This document shows, piece after piece, positions 49,178 to 58,797 of a DNA stretch of 64,000 nucleotides. The DNA is taken from the NCBI GenBank assembly GCA_029212905.1, contig JARGPB010000002.1:186001-250000 (forward strand), given 5' to 3'. Both the position numbers and the translations under genes were made by a program. The notes below the pieces were generated by a model. That model did no database searches. It worked only from the letters and a program-made list of their open reading frames with translations, and was not told the DNA's origin. Position 1 is the stretch's first letter. Every line of letters starts with the position of its first letter. This DNA is from Thalassovita sp. (GTDB lineage Bacteria; Pseudomonadota; Alphaproteobacteria; Rhodobacterales; Rhodobacteraceae).

Positions 49178-51208
49178 ATGGCACAAGCGGGTCGCTTGCG
49201 GGCGTTTTTGGGGCTGGACAACAGTCAGTTTCGGCGTGGTCTTGGGGAATCGCAAAGCCAGGCAAAGCGATTTGTTTCCTCGATGCGCGGCATGATTGGC
49301 CCCGTCGCGGCGGGCCTGGCTGCGGCATTTTCGGCGGCGGCGATCAAAAGCGCGGCCAGCAACATTGATGCGCAGGCCAAGCTGGCAAAATCTTTGGGGA
49401 CCACGGTTAAATCCATGCAGGTGCTAGAGCGGGCCGGGGAACTGACGGGTGTCAGCATGGGGCATCTGGAACAGGGCACCAAGGATCTGTTTCGCCGCCT
49501 GAGCCAGGCTGCGGCTGGCAGCGGGCCTGCCAAGGAAGCCCTGGCGCAGTTGAACTTGTCCGCAACCGATTTGTTGAACCTGCCGCTGGATGAGCGGCTT
49601 GCCGCAATCAATGGGGCGATCAAACAGTTTGTTCCAGCGGCGCAACAGGCCGCTGTGGCGGGCGCGTTGTTTGGTGAGGAGGGGGCGCTGTTGCTAAGCC
49701 GCCTCGATCCCGGCGTGATCCGCCAGGCGACCGAGGAAATTTCAGCTTTCGGCTATGCGATTTCAGAAACGGATGCCGCGAAGATCGAGCAGGCCAATGA
49801 TGCGATGTCCAGGCTGGGGCTGATCGGATCAGCCCTCGTGAACCGCATGACGGTTGCGCTCGCGCCTGCTATGACCGCCTTGGCGGAAGGGTTTGCGCAT
49901 CTCGTTCGTCGGGGCGGATTGCTGGAGCGCGCATTCAGCGCCGTTGCGAGTGTTTCGGCGTTTCTGGTCAAAAACTTTGACCTGATCGCATCCGCGATCA
50001 CCGGGCTGGCGGCCACTAAGGTGCCAGCTCTGTTTGCCGGATTGGCCGGACTAAAGGGGCTGATGGTCAGCCTGACAGGCGTTGCGCGAGGTATGGCGAC
50101 GGCGATGTGGCTTTCGGCTGGCCCTTGGGGGATGCTGGCAGGTCTTGCGGCGGCAGCGGCTTCCTATTTTCTCGTATTCAAGAGGAATGCGGGTCTGGCC
50201 GAAAACTCATCTTACGATGCAGCGGCGGCTATGGCCGCGCTGAATGGGGAGTTGGATACATTCTACATGACAACTGCGCCCTCGGCTGCCCGGAAAGCCA
50301 TCGAGACAGCCAACAGTTTACATCAGCAGGCGAAGGCCGCGCGAGATGCAGCGGCGGCGCAATTGGCGCTGATGCAGGCAGAGCAGGCACGGCTAGGTTC
50401 GATGATCCAAAATGGTCATCTACGCACCCTTACAGACAAAGAGCAGGAAAAAATACAGGCGCGCTTGAAGGCTGGCGCCGAGGCGCTGGCAAAAGCGCAG
50501 TCTGCGTTGGCTGAGGCTGAGCGCGCCCGCCGTCGGGCGGCGGATGCGGTGACAGGTGCCATGTCTGACCAGATGACGACACAGAACGATTTGAACAACA
50601 AGATCACCGTGACCGTTGATGGGCTCGAGAATTTTGGCAAGGCTGGTGTTGGTGCGGCGGGTCAGGTCGCGGATGCGGTGGCAAATGTTAAGTCGCAGTT
50701 TGATGACCTGCGTGGCACCATGAAATCCGCTTTCGTTGGTCTGGTGTCCGGGGCGAAAAGTCTGCGTTCGGCATTGTCCGAGGTGCTGGCCAAGTGGCGG
50801 GATATGATCGCTGAAAACCTGTTCGACAAGCTGTTCGGCGGCGGGTCTGGTGGTGGTTTGCTGGGGTCGCTTTTCGGCAAGGCGTTGCCCGCGAATGCGG
50901 CGGGCACCCCGAATTTTAAGGGCGGGTTGACGCGCTTGAATGAACTGGGCGGCGAGATTTTGGACCTGCCCTCGGGCACGCGGATCATCCCGCATGATAT
51001 TTCAAAAAGAGTTGCGGCTGTGGGTCATGAGGCAGCGCGCGCTTTGGGTGTTACCATCACGATGGACCCCAGTACCGGAAAGTTGGGTGCGTTCGTTCGC
51101 GACCAGGCCGGGCAAGTGGTGGCGCAAGCCACGCCGCAAATCGTCGGAGCCTCGGTCGGCGCGGCGCGGGAAAACCTGAATGAAAACCCTCTGGGCTGGC
51201 GGCGCTAA
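49178..51208 (+). CDS. Tail tape measure protein
   Basis: 676 residues. The N-terminal region (LRAFLGLDNSQFRRGLGESQSQAKRFVSSM) is typical of tape measure proteins. Hydrophobic stretches follow (IGPVAAGLAAAFSAAAIKSA and LLEKA-like segments), with a Lys/Ala-rich coiled-coil at about 380-455. The length sets the tail; about 0.15 nm per residue in the family predicts roughly 100 nm. The C-terminus carries GGSGGGLLGSLFGKALPANAAG. ATG 49178 directly follows the T part. Confidence 0.88.
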   Translation: MAQAGRLRAFLGLDNSQFRRGLGESQSQAKRFVSSMRGMIGPVAAGLAAAFSAAAIKSAASNIDAQAKLAKSLGTTVKSMQVLERAGELTGVSMGHLEQGTKDLFRRLSQAAAGSGPAKEALAQLNLSATDLLNLPLDERLAAINGAIKQFVPAAQQAAVAGALFGEEGALLLSRLDPGVIRQATEEISAFGYAISETDAAKIEQANDAMSRLGLIGSALVNRMTVALAPAMTALAEGFAHLVRRGGLLERAFSAVASVSAFLVKNFDLIASAITGLAATKVPALFAGLAGLKGLMVSLTGVARGMATAMWLSAGPWGMLAGLAAAAASYFLVFKRNAGLAENSSYDAAAAMAALNGELDTFYMTTAPSAARKAIETANSLHQQAKAARDAAAAQLALMQAEQARLGSMIQNGHLRTLTDKEQEKIQARLKAGAEALAKAQSALAEAERARRRAADAVTGAMSDQMTTQNDLNNKITVTVDGLENFGKAGVGAAGQVADAVANVKSQFDDLRGTMKSAFVGLVSGAKSLRSALSEVLAKWRDMIAENLFDKLFGGGSGGGLLGSLFGKALPANAAGTPNFKGGLTRLNELGGEILDLPSGTRIIPHDISKRVAAVGHEAARALGVTITMDPSTGKLGAFVRDQAGQVVAQATPQIVGASVGAARENLNENPLGWRR

Positions 51209-51972
51209 TGGACATCTACAGCTTTCCCCCTGCGCCAATCATAGGCTGGCTGCTGGATGAAGAGCGGCCTACGCGGCGCGGTGAATATGCGCTGGACGGC
51301 AAGCGGGCGGTCTCGACGGCGGGGCCTGCGCGGCGGACGTTGCAGCTGACCTGTTCCGCGCTGGGGCGGGGGCACAATGCGGGGGCGGGCTATCTGGCTC
51401 AGCTGTGGCGCTATATTGACGGTGGTGTGTGTCTGGTGCGGCTGAACTTGCCGCCGCAGAACTGGCATCTTGATCAGATCCGCCTGGCCCGACAGATCCA
51501 TCTGGGTCCACAGATCGGGAACGAACTGGTGACCTGGACCAATGCGGGCGATCCGATCGATCTGGTGGATGGTGTTACGCCGGTCGCCACGTTCGGCAAC
51601 ACGCGCCGCATGGCCGCGCCTCTGGTGCTGGCGGGCTATCCCTACGCTGTGACGGTCACGGGTCTACCGCCTGGTATCGTCGTCGCACGGCCCGGCGACA
51701 TCGTGCGGGTCTGGGACGCAGGCGTGGCCACGACTGCGCGGGTGCTGGATCTGACGTACTCGGACGCGGCGGGGGTGGCCGAGGTACCGGTCTCGGCGGC
51801 GCTGCCTGCCGGGGTGGTCGCCTTTGCGGATGAGGAAAGCGCGGTGTTCGAGGTGCTGGAATACAAACCCGGCGCGCAGGCGATCGGGCGCAACTGGTCA
51901 ATCAGCCTGACCCTGCGCGAAGTGCTGGACAGCGAAATTGATAACCCCGTGGAGGTGAACCCATGGCGTTGA
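51208..51972 (+). CDS. Distal tail/minor tail protein
   Basis: 254 residues, starting on the last base of the tape-measure stop. PPAPIIGWLLDEERPTRRGEYALDGKRAVSTAGPARRTLQL and the C-terminal YKPGAQAIGRNWSISLTLREVLDSEI resemble minor tail proteins that follow tape measure genes (M/L positions). Beta-rich. No closer family recognised. It overlaps the next gene by ten bases. Confidence 0.55.
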   Translation: MDIYSFPPAPIIGWLLDEERPTRRGEYALDGKRAVSTAGPARRTLQLTCSALGRGHNAGAGYLAQLWRYIDGGVCLVRLNLPPQNWHLDQIRLARQIHLGPQIGNELVTWTNAGDPIDLVDGVTPVATFGNTRRMAAPLVLAGYPYAVTVTGLPPGIVVARPGDIVRVWDAGVATTARVLDLTYSDAAGVAEVPVSAALPAGVVAFADEESAVFEVLEYKPGAQAIGRNWSISLTLREVLDSEIDNPVEVNPWR

Positions 51973-52532
51973 CGATCCCGACAGCAATGCGCGATGCGAT
52001 CTTGGCGGGCGGGTTTCATCCGGTCATGCTGGTCTATGTTGACTGGCCGGGCGGTGCGGTGCGGGTGCATTCCGGCGTGGGGGATCTGTTTTGGGGTGGC
52101 TATACTTGGACGGGCGTTCGCGGCTTTGGCTTTGTCAGCCTGCCGGTCGTGGCGCGGGGTATCGGACAGGAAACGGGATTGCTGCAATTCGGTGGGCTGG
52201 ATGCGGTGATTGATGAAATGATCGGCGCGGATAGCGCGGGCGCGCAGGTTGATGCCTGGTTTGGCGTTCTGACGGGACGGGCCCCCGCGCCACTGCTGGC
52301 CGATCCGGTGCGCATGTTTACCGGCACGATTGACGATGCGGGTGACACGATCAGCGCGGACGCCAGCACGCGGCAGGGGCGGCTGACCATTGTGTCGGGC
52401 CCCTCGCAGATGAGTGGGGGCAGTCCGACGCATACGTTCGAGGATCAGAAGCTGGCCTCGGCTGGCGATACGGCGGGACGATGGGTGCGCGCGGCTGTGG
52501 CATCTGCGCAGGGGAATATCCCGAAATGGTAA
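51963..52532 (+). CDS. Minor tail protein, DUF2163-like
   Basis: 189 residues. HPVMLVYVDWPGGAVRVHSGVGDLFWGGYTWTGV matches the opening of DUF2163-type baseplate/hub proteins of siphoviruses and GTAs (counterpart of GTA gp13). PVRMFTGTIDDAGDTISAD follows. The stop overlaps the next start (TAATG). Confidence 0.6.
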   Translation: MALTIPTAMRDAILAGGFHPVMLVYVDWPGGAVRVHSGVGDLFWGGYTWTGVRGFGFVSLPVVARGIGQETGLLQFGGLDAVIDEMIGADSAGAQVDAWFGVLTGRAPAPLLADPVRMFTGTIDDAGDTISADASTRQGRLTIVSGPSQMSGGSPTHTFEDQKLASAGDTAGRWVRAAVASAQGNIPKW

Positions 52533-52909
52533 TGGACGTGATCGATCAGGTCTATTTGCGGCCTTTTGAATGGGGGCGCTCGGACTGCTGCACGCGGGCC
52601 TGCGATGTGTTTCATCGGCTGCATGGCGTGGACCCAATGGCCCCGCTGCGCGGGCGCTATGACGGGCCTGTGGGCGCTGCGCGTCTGATCCGGTCCCTCG
52701 GTGGCTGGCCAGCGATGTGCGCCACACTGGCGGCGGGCGCGGGGCTGATCAAAGGTGCGGGCGGGCCGGGGTCTGCTCTGGGTCTGGTTCCGAACGGTGC
52801 GCGTGATTTCGCGCTGTCTGTGGCGGTGCCGGACGGGTGGGCTGTGCCGATCGATTGCGGCGTGGTGGTGGTGCCTGAAGTTAAAATTTCTTGGGGTCTG
52901 AATGGCTGA
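52526..52909 (+). CDS. NlpC/P60-like tail peptidoglycan hydrolase (DUF6950-like)
   Basis: 127 residues. RPFEWGRSDCCTRACDVFHRLHGVDPMAPLRGRY resembles the PFxWGxxDC motif with the nucleophilic Cys of NlpC/P60-type tail hydrolases, and the C-terminal region has IDCGVVVVPEVK. Located between hub and tip genes like lambda K or GTA gp14. Start 52526 or 52532 is possible; the first has GGGGA upstream. Confidence 0.65.
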   Translation: MVMDVIDQVYLRPFEWGRSDCCTRACDVFHRLHGVDPMAPLRGRYDGPVGAARLIRSLGGWPAMCATLAAGAGLIKGAGGPGSALGLVPNGARDFALSVAVPDGWAVPIDCGVVVVPEVKISWGLNG

Positions 52910-55049
52910 ATTTATCGCAGGCAAGATTGCACTGATCATTGGTGAGGGCGCGGTCGCGTCAGCCCTTGGATCAATCGCCTCCTCAATTCTACTGTCCACG
53001 CTGGCCGCGCAGCTGCAAAAGCAATCGCAGAACACGGATCGGGAACTTGCCTATCCGACCAGCCTACCGGCCAAACGGTTCGTCTATGGCCTCGATCAGA
53101 TCGCGACCGGGACACCGGCCCCGGCCTGGGTGGTGCAGGATGGCGTGCTTTACTGCTGTCATATCCTGAATAGCCGCCCGTCTGATGCGGTCTCGCAGAT
53201 CACGCTGGACAAGCGCTACCTGGATTTCACCGGCGATATTTACGACTTCACCGGCGCGGGTGCGGATCCGGTACATGACAAGCTGTCCGGTTATGCAAAC
53301 TTCTGGCTGGGGCTGGGTGATCAGGCCGGTCCGCCCGATCAGATCATGACCGAGGTTGGTGACGCGACCGCCACCGATCAGGAAAAATTCTGGCCAACGG
53401 ATCGCTGGACGGGCTGCACGGTGCTGTGGGGGCGCTACAAAAAGGGCCGCTCGCGGACCATGGCGGAACGCTGGCCCTCGGCCCCGCCCAGCGTGGGGGC
53501 GATCGGCAGCTGGACCAAGGTCTGGGATCCGCGCGACGGCGCGCAGGACGCCAATGACCCGACCACCTGGACAGTCAGCAACAATGCGTGGCTGTGCGTG
53601 CTGGATGCGCTGCGCAACAACCCGCTGGCGCGCTGGTCGCTGGGGCAGATCGACCTGGACAGTTTCATCGCGGCGGCCAATGACGCGGACGCGTCCCGGC
53701 TGCGACTCGATACCACCACGGAACCGCGTTGGCGGCTCGGCGGGACAGTCGGGTTCGGTGGTGGCTCGGTCCTGCTGGATGTGATCGCACCGATGGTTGC
53801 GGCCACGGGTGGCGATCTGCTGATTTCGGGCGATGGGATCACGGCCATTCCGGCCCTTGCCCAGACGCCGGTGACGACCGTCACCAACTGGCTGAAAGGT
53901 CGGGCGATGACCTTCAAGGCGCGCCAGAAGGGCAGGGACGTGCCTAAGGCTGTGCAGGCCAGTTGGCCGCAGCCCGAGGCCAAGTGGGAAATGCAGACGC
54001 TGACGCCAGTTGTGGTGCCGGGGCAGACCTGGCTGGGCGGAGAGGATCGGGTTGAGCCGCTGGATCTGGGCCTGGTGCCCTTTGCTGGGCAGGCGATGCA
54101 CCTGCAACAGATCGCGGCGCGGCGCAAATCAATGGGGCGCGAGTTGTCGTTTCTGGCGGGTCCTGAGATATTTGCCAGCGGCGCGCAGGCGGGCGATTGG
54201 TTGGGTGTCGATCTGGGCGCGGACTATGCGAGCCGCGCGGGAACATATGAGATCCAGCAGACCGCGCCCGGAGAGTGGTTGGAGGGCGCTGATGGCGTTG
54301 CGTTTCAGCAGGGCGTGACGCTGCGCGAGACGGCGTCCAGCATTTTCGACTGGGACCCGGCGACGGATGAGCAGGATGTCTATGTTCCAGATTCTGTGGC
54401 TGAAATCGACCTGTCCTTGGATGTGCCCGCGTCTTTGGATCTGACCACCGGACTGACCTTTGGGTCTGTCGGGGATCCGTGGATCGATCTGGAAATAGCC
54501 CGATCCCTCAGTGATTACACGTCGGACGGGGCGACATGGGAATGGCGTCCATTATTTGGCGGCGCTGATTGGTTGGCGGGTGGTGCGATCGACGCCCGCG
54601 CGCGGCTGGATCCCGGCGACAACCAGGTGCTGTCAGCGCGCCTGACGGGGGTGGCTGCTGGCGAGGCATACGAGATTCGCGCGCGGCTGGAGGCTCCGGG
54701 GCGGGCATCGGACTGGATCACGGATTCCATCGTCGCGGCCAGCCCGTCGCTGGACCTTGGCCCGCCAACCGATGGTCTGGCGATCGGTGCGGGTGGGCAG
54801 ATCATCGCAACATTCACCACGCCGAACGCGGCCGATTTTCGCGCGATTGAGTTCTGGGGGAGCGACACTGACGATGCGCAGGCCGCCACCTTGTTGGCCA
54901 CCACCTATAGCGGCCAGAACCAAGAGCGAAACCACACAGAGACCGGCCTGGGGCCTAGCGTGACTCGGTACTACTTCGCGCGCTCACTTGGCCCGAATGA
55001 CGCTGTTAGCGCGTTCACATCCAGCGTCAGCGCGACGACCGACCCGTAA
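52902..55049 (+). CDS. Tail tip/host-specificity protein (J-like)
   Basis: 715 residues. An N-terminal hydrophobic segment (ASALGSIASSILLSTLAAQLQK) is followed by tail-tip baseplate domains, with KRFVYGLDQIATGTPAPAWVVQDG and CHILNSRPSDAVSQITLDKRYLDF. Further on are FGGGSVLLDVIAPMVAATGGDLL and fibronectin-like beta modules near the C-terminus (WEWRPLFGGADW, DARARLDPGDNQVLSARL). It is placed where lambda J or GTA gp15 lies and is expected to contact the host. A terminator follows. Confidence 0.8.
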   Translation: MAEFIAGKIALIIGEGAVASALGSIASSILLSTLAAQLQKQSQNTDRELAYPTSLPAKRFVYGLDQIATGTPAPAWVVQDGVLYCCHILNSRPSDAVSQITLDKRYLDFTGDIYDFTGAGADPVHDKLSGYANFWLGLGDQAGPPDQIMTEVGDATATDQEKFWPTDRWTGCTVLWGRYKKGRSRTMAERWPSAPPSVGAIGSWTKVWDPRDGAQDANDPTTWTVSNNAWLCVLDALRNNPLARWSLGQIDLDSFIAAANDADASRLRLDTTTEPRWRLGGTVGFGGGSVLLDVIAPMVAATGGDLLISGDGITAIPALAQTPVTTVTNWLKGRAMTFKARQKGRDVPKAVQASWPQPEAKWEMQTLTPVVVPGQTWLGGEDRVEPLDLGLVPFAGQAMHLQQIAARRKSMGRELSFLAGPEIFASGAQAGDWLGVDLGADYASRAGTYEIQQTAPGEWLEGADGVAFQQGVTLRETASSIFDWDPATDEQDVYVPDSVAEIDLSLDVPASLDLTTGLTFGSVGDPWIDLEIARSLSDYTSDGATWEWRPLFGGADWLAGGAIDARARLDPGDNQVLSARLTGVAAGEAYEIRARLEAPGRASDWITDSIVAASPSLDLGPPTDGLAIGAGGQIIATFTTPNAADFRAIEFWGSDTDDAQAATLLATTYSGQNQERNHTETGLGPSVTRYYFARSLGPNDAVSAFTSSVSATTDP

Positions 55050-55077
55050 ATAAACGACCACAGTTTGACCAACGCAG

Positions 55078-55100
55078 ACCCGCCCTTTGGCGGGTTTTTT
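55078..55100 (+). terminator. Terminator between tail tip and tail fibre
   Basis: ACCCGCC (55078-55084) pairs with GGCGGGT (55089-55095) around CTTT, followed by a T-run. It could reduce fibre expression relative to the tail. Confidence 0.75.
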
Positions 55101-55116
55101 ATTGAGGAGAGACCCA

Positions 55117-57537
55117 ATGGCTGCACCGCAGGTTCCCGTGACCAATGGCGAGGTAGATGTCGCTGACATCAATTCGGCCTTCACAGAAGTCGATGAGAAT
55201 ATCGAGCTGCACAAAGCCAAAACGAACAATCCCCACGGCGTCACCGCGGCTCAGGTTGGCCTGGGGAATGCGGACAACACGTCGGATTTAGACAAGCCGG
55301 TCAGCACAGCGCAGCAGGCCGCGCTGAACGGCAAAAGCGCCACGGATCACGGGCACGAAATCGGTGATATGACGGGCTTGCAGGACGCGCTGGATGGCAA
55401 GAGCGCCACGGGCCACGGCCACGAAATCGCCGACGTGTCCGGCCTGGCCGAGGCGCTGGCGGCAAAGGTGCCACAAGAGGATCTGGACGGCCAGCTGACA
55501 ACGGATGTAGCCCGCCCCGGCGAGGATCCCGCGCAATTCTCGGCCATCCTGACTGGCGATCCGGCTGCTCGCCCGGTGATTGTGGAGGGTCTGTCCGTTG
55601 TGGATGATGATCTGGGTGCTGTCTGGTCACTGCCGGGTGCCGCCTCGATCGCGCCGCGCCGCGCATATGCGCTGGAGCTGGGCCGGATCTACCGGCTGCG
55701 CGTGGTGGTCAAGCGCCTTGAGGATAGCAGCGACCCGAATAACGATGCTGTGGAAATCCGCTGGCAGAACCTCAACAAAACAAAGGGCGCGGTCAGCAAT
55801 ATTGCCCTGCACACATATTCGGATCTACTGGTCGCCACGGGCGCTGTAGAGTTCACCGCGCTAATCAGCCGCGACGTGGGTGGCGCGGACTATGTGCCGC
55901 CCGCCACGGCTCGCTTCGGTGTGCCAGAAGTCCGCACTTATGGCGCTGACGGGAAGGTCGGGATTGCGGCGATGTCCTGGGAGGATGTGACAGATCAGCA
56001 GAAATTGGCCACTGAAACGGCTTCTGCGCAGCAGGACAGTATGACCAGCCACAAGGCGGCGGTGGATCAGCACCAGATCAGCGGGATCGTAGACCTGCAA
56101 GCCAAGCTGGATGAGAAGGCGGCGGCGGATGATCTGGCGGATGAAGCTAGTGCCCGCGCGCAGGCGGATTCTGTGCTGGCAGAGCAGCTTGCCGACAAGG
56201 CCCCGGCCCGCGTGGTTGGCAATCGGCTCTGGCCTTTCGGGGTCATCGACGCGGTGGGGCGGATGCCGCTGGCGATCAGCAGATTGGGCCGCCTGTTTGT
56301 GCGCGGCGTGGATGTCTCGGACCTGCTGTCGACTGAGGGTCTGGAGCGGTCGCAGCGCACCAAGATTGACACCCGGCGCACGGGCTATTTCTGGGGCGTC
56401 ATTGACGGGCTGGGGCGGTTGCCGCTGGCGCTGAACCGCAGCGGTGATCTGATCGTTAAGGGCGTCAATGTGGCCACGCTGCTGACGGCCAGCGCCAAGA
56501 ATGCGGCCAGCCGCCTGATCACCAGCACGGCGCGCAGTGGTTATGCCTGGGGCGTCATTGATGCGGCGGGGCGGATCGTTCTGGGGCTGACCACGGATGC
56601 TCGTTTGACCTTTCGCGGGCAGGACGTGACCGCTGCGCTGGATGGAACGCTGGCCGGGCGCGTGAATGCGCTGGAGAGTAACTGGGCTTCGGGGCCTGAT
56701 ATAGTCTGCTGGGGCGATAGCCTAACGCAGGGCGCGGGTTCCAGTGCTGCTGAATATACATATCCGGCGCAGCTGGCCAGTTTGACAGGTCGCGCCGTTG
56801 AAAATCTTGGCGTCGGGTCTCAGTCCACTGCGCAAATCTCGGCGCGGGCCGAGGGGCAGGCGTCACTGCTGACCGTCACGGGTGGCGCGATTCCTGCAAG
56901 CGGCCCGGTGGCCGTGACCGATCTGACCATTGAATTGATGTACTTTGCGGGCGGGGCCTGGTCGCTGGATGGATCGCTGGCCGGGGTGCTCGGCACCTTG
57001 GATGAGGACGGGTCCGGCGGCTATACTTTCACCCGCACCGAGGCCGGGGCGGTCACGCGCTGCCTGCCCGGAACGCCGTTTATCCCAGCCGACGATTACG
57101 ATGAGCGCCTGCACGTGATCTGGCTGGGCCGGAATGATTACAGCCATGTCACCGATGCGGGCGAGTTGGCGACGATCAACGCGCGGATCAAAGAACACAT
57201 TGCCGCCATTGTGGCCAGCATGAAGGGCGTGGAAAAGCGGTTCATTGTCCTGGGCGTCACCAGTCGTCACGACCCGATCGAATATGTCGGCACCGCCAAT
57301 TATGACGCCAAGCGCGATCTGGCCGCCGATCTGGCCAGTCTCTACCCGCGCAGCTTTATCGACATTGACGCAATCCTGCGCGCCTCGGGCGATGGGGGCG
57401 CAACCGACAATGCCGACATTGCCAATGGCGTCATCCCCAGCAGCCTGCTGGCCGGTGATGGCATTCACCTGGTCGATGCTGGCTACAGCATCACCGCCTC
57501 TGAAATCTCTTCTCGCATCAACCAAAACGGATGGTAA
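55117..57537 (+). CDS. Tail fibre with SGNH/GDSL hydrolase domain
   Basis: 806 residues from ATG 55117 (GAGGAG upstream). Residues 1-~230 hold fibre repeats (HGHEIGDMTGLQDALDGKSA-like pairs). At about 365-515 are three tandem modules with GVIDAVGRMPLA, GVIDGLGRLPLA and GVIDAAGRIVLG. From ~520 an SGNH hydrolase follows: GDS at 533-535, GRNDY, and DxxH at 781-784. Phage-borne SGNH domains usually act as esterases or deacetylases on surface polysaccharide. Confidence 0.88.
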   Translation: MAAPQVPVTNGEVDVADINSAFTEVDENIELHKAKTNNPHGVTAAQVGLGNADNTSDLDKPVSTAQQAALNGKSATDHGHEIGDMTGLQDALDGKSATGHGHEIADVSGLAEALAAKVPQEDLDGQLTTDVARPGEDPAQFSAILTGDPAARPVIVEGLSVVDDDLGAVWSLPGAASIAPRRAYALELGRIYRLRVVVKRLEDSSDPNNDAVEIRWQNLNKTKGAVSNIALHTYSDLLVATGAVEFTALISRDVGGADYVPPATARFGVPEVRTYGADGKVGIAAMSWEDVTDQQKLATETASAQQDSMTSHKAAVDQHQISGIVDLQAKLDEKAAADDLADEASARAQADSVLAEQLADKAPARVVGNRLWPFGVIDAVGRMPLAISRLGRLFVRGVDVSDLLSTEGLERSQRTKIDTRRTGYFWGVIDGLGRLPLALNRSGDLIVKGVNVATLLTASAKNAASRLITSTARSGYAWGVIDAAGRIVLGLTTDARLTFRGQDVTAALDGTLAGRVNALESNWASGPDIVCWGDSLTQGAGSSAAEYTYPAQLASLTGRAVENLGVGSQSTAQISARAEGQASLLTVTGGAIPASGPVAVTDLTIELMYFAGGAWSLDGSLAGVLGTLDEDGSGGYTFTRTEAGAVTRCLPGTPFIPADDYDERLHVIWLGRNDYSHVTDAGELATINARIKEHIAAIVASMKGVEKRFIVLGVTSRHDPIEYVGTANYDAKRDLAADLASLYPRSFIDIDAILRASGDGGATDNADIANGVIPSSLLAGDGIHLVDAGYSITASEISSRINQNGW

Positions 57538-57540
57538 AAA

Positions 57541-58302
57541 ATGGCAACTTTCATCGAAACTGACGCAACTTTCCCCACCGATGCAGGCCCTATCCTGCAG
57601 GCCGATCCGGCGATTGACGGCGGAACGCTGTTCTGCTGCGACCTGCTGGATGCAGCAAGCTGGCCGACGCAGGCCGCGCCCGTCGATGGCGATGCGATCA
57701 TTGATCTGGCCGGGATCGACAATTCCGCGATCACTGTCTCGGGCGGGGACATCACCTGGAATGACGGCTTTGTGTTCCCCGTTGGAAGCGCCTCGCGGAT
57801 CGTGTTGCCGACGTCCTCGGATCTGGCCAGCGATGTGGACAAGTTCGCGATTGCCGTCTGGGTCGAGTTCACCGATCTGAGCGGGGCCACGGAGTCCGTT
57901 CTGACCATGGGCAAATCTGGCTCTGGGTACGACAATACGCAGTATATTGTTTACACGAACGGCACCGATCTGCGCTGGGGCGTGGTGGGCGAGGCCGATC
58001 TGGATACCCCGCACTACACGCTGTCCACGGGTCAGGTCTATGCGCTGATGATCACGCTGGAAAAGAACGGCGCTGATTATGACGCTACGCTGTGGGTCAA
58101 TGGTGCGGCGGTGGATACTCACACAGTCACCGGCGCGATGGTCGATGCGCTGACCGAGACCGCCGCCCGGATCGGTCAGGGCGATATTTTCGGCACCACG
58201 CCCGGAATGATCGTCAAGCGCTGGAATGCCTCGGACCTGACTGGCTGGAATGCGGCCGAGTTTGTCGCTGCTGACTACGCCGCGCGTCAGGCTGAGTTCT
58301 GA
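57541..58302 (+). CDS. Lectin-like tail-fibre accessory protein
   Basis: 253 residues, three bases after the fibre gene. The beta-rich sequence contains a Concanavalin/LamG-like region: DKFAIAVWVEFTDLSGATESVLTMGKSG, LRWGVVGEADL, YALMITLEKNGADYDATLWVNG. It is possibly a carbohydrate-binding fibre partner or tail-spike accessory protein. A terminator follows. Confidence 0.6.
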   Translation: MATFIETDATFPTDAGPILQADPAIDGGTLFCCDLLDAASWPTQAAPVDGDAIIDLAGIDNSAITVSGGDITWNDGFVFPVGSASRIVLPTSSDLASDVDKFAIAVWVEFTDLSGATESVLTMGKSGSGYDNTQYIVYTNGTDLRWGVVGEADLDTPHYTLSTGQVYALMITLEKNGADYDATLWVNGAAVDTHTVTGAMVDALTETAARIGQGDIFGTTPGMIVKRWNASDLTGWNAAEFVAADYAARQAEF

Positions 58303-58327
58303 TCGCACCTGAAAATTAGAGCGTAAC

Positions 58328-58352
58328 GACCGGCCTGTGTGCCGGTCTTTTT
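58328..58352 (+). terminator. Terminator before lysis cassette
   Basis: GACCGGC (58328-58334) pairs with GCCGGTC (58341-58347) around CTGTGT, then TTTTT. Confidence 0.8.
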
Positions 58353-58366
58353 GTTTGCGAGGCCCT

Positions 58367-58663
58367 ATGAGCGAAAAACCAATCGAATATTACGTGGCGC
58401 TGGCCTCGGCCATGGTGGTCGTGGCGTTGCAGCACAAGGAAAAGCCCTGGGTGGTGCGGACCTGCATTGCCGGGGCGTCTGGGGGCCTGGGTTATGCACT
58501 GGCCCAGGAGGCGGCCAGCCTGATCCCGTGGATGGGCGAGGCCATGGCCATCGTGGTGATCACGGCGTTTTCTTACGCGGTGATTGACGCGGGCCTGGCC
58601 ATTCTGGCCGACCGGCAGGCCATCGCGGCGGCGGCGCGCAAATGGCTGGGGGTGGGCAAATGA
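58367..58663 (+). CDS. Holin-like membrane protein
   Basis: 98 residues from ATG 58367. Three hydrophobic segments (YYVALASAMVVVAL, TCIAGASGGLGYALA, MAIVVITAFSYAVIDAGLAIL) and a charged C-terminus (RQAIAAAARKWLG) suggest a class I holin. It is immediately followed by a small membrane gene and the endolysin, overlapping the first by ATGA. Confidence 0.7.
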   Translation: MSEKPIEYYVALASAMVVVALQHKEKPWVVRTCIAGASGGLGYALAQEAASLIPWMGEAMAIVVITAFSYAVIDAGLAILADRQAIAAAARKWLGVGK

Positions 58664-58797
58664 TCCGCACCCGAGAAGTTCTCAAACGTCAGACCCATCC
58701 GGGCTGGGTGATCCTGTGGATCGCGCTGGCCGGGCTGGGATTGTGCTCGGATATCGCCACCGAGCCGCCGGTGATTGCCCTGGAGGAGATGCCATGA
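58660..58797 (+). CDS. 45-residue membrane protein of lysis cassette
   Basis: A frame from ATG 58660 (ATGA overlap with the holin-like stop) to TGA 58797, which overlaps the endolysin ATG at 58794. One hydrophobic segment (WVILWIALAGLGLCSD) follows a basic N-terminus (MIRTREVLKRQTHPG). Possibly a holin partner or antiholin; unproven. Confidence 0.55.
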   Translation: MIRTREVLKRQTHPGWVILWIALAGLGLCSDIATEPPVIALEEMP

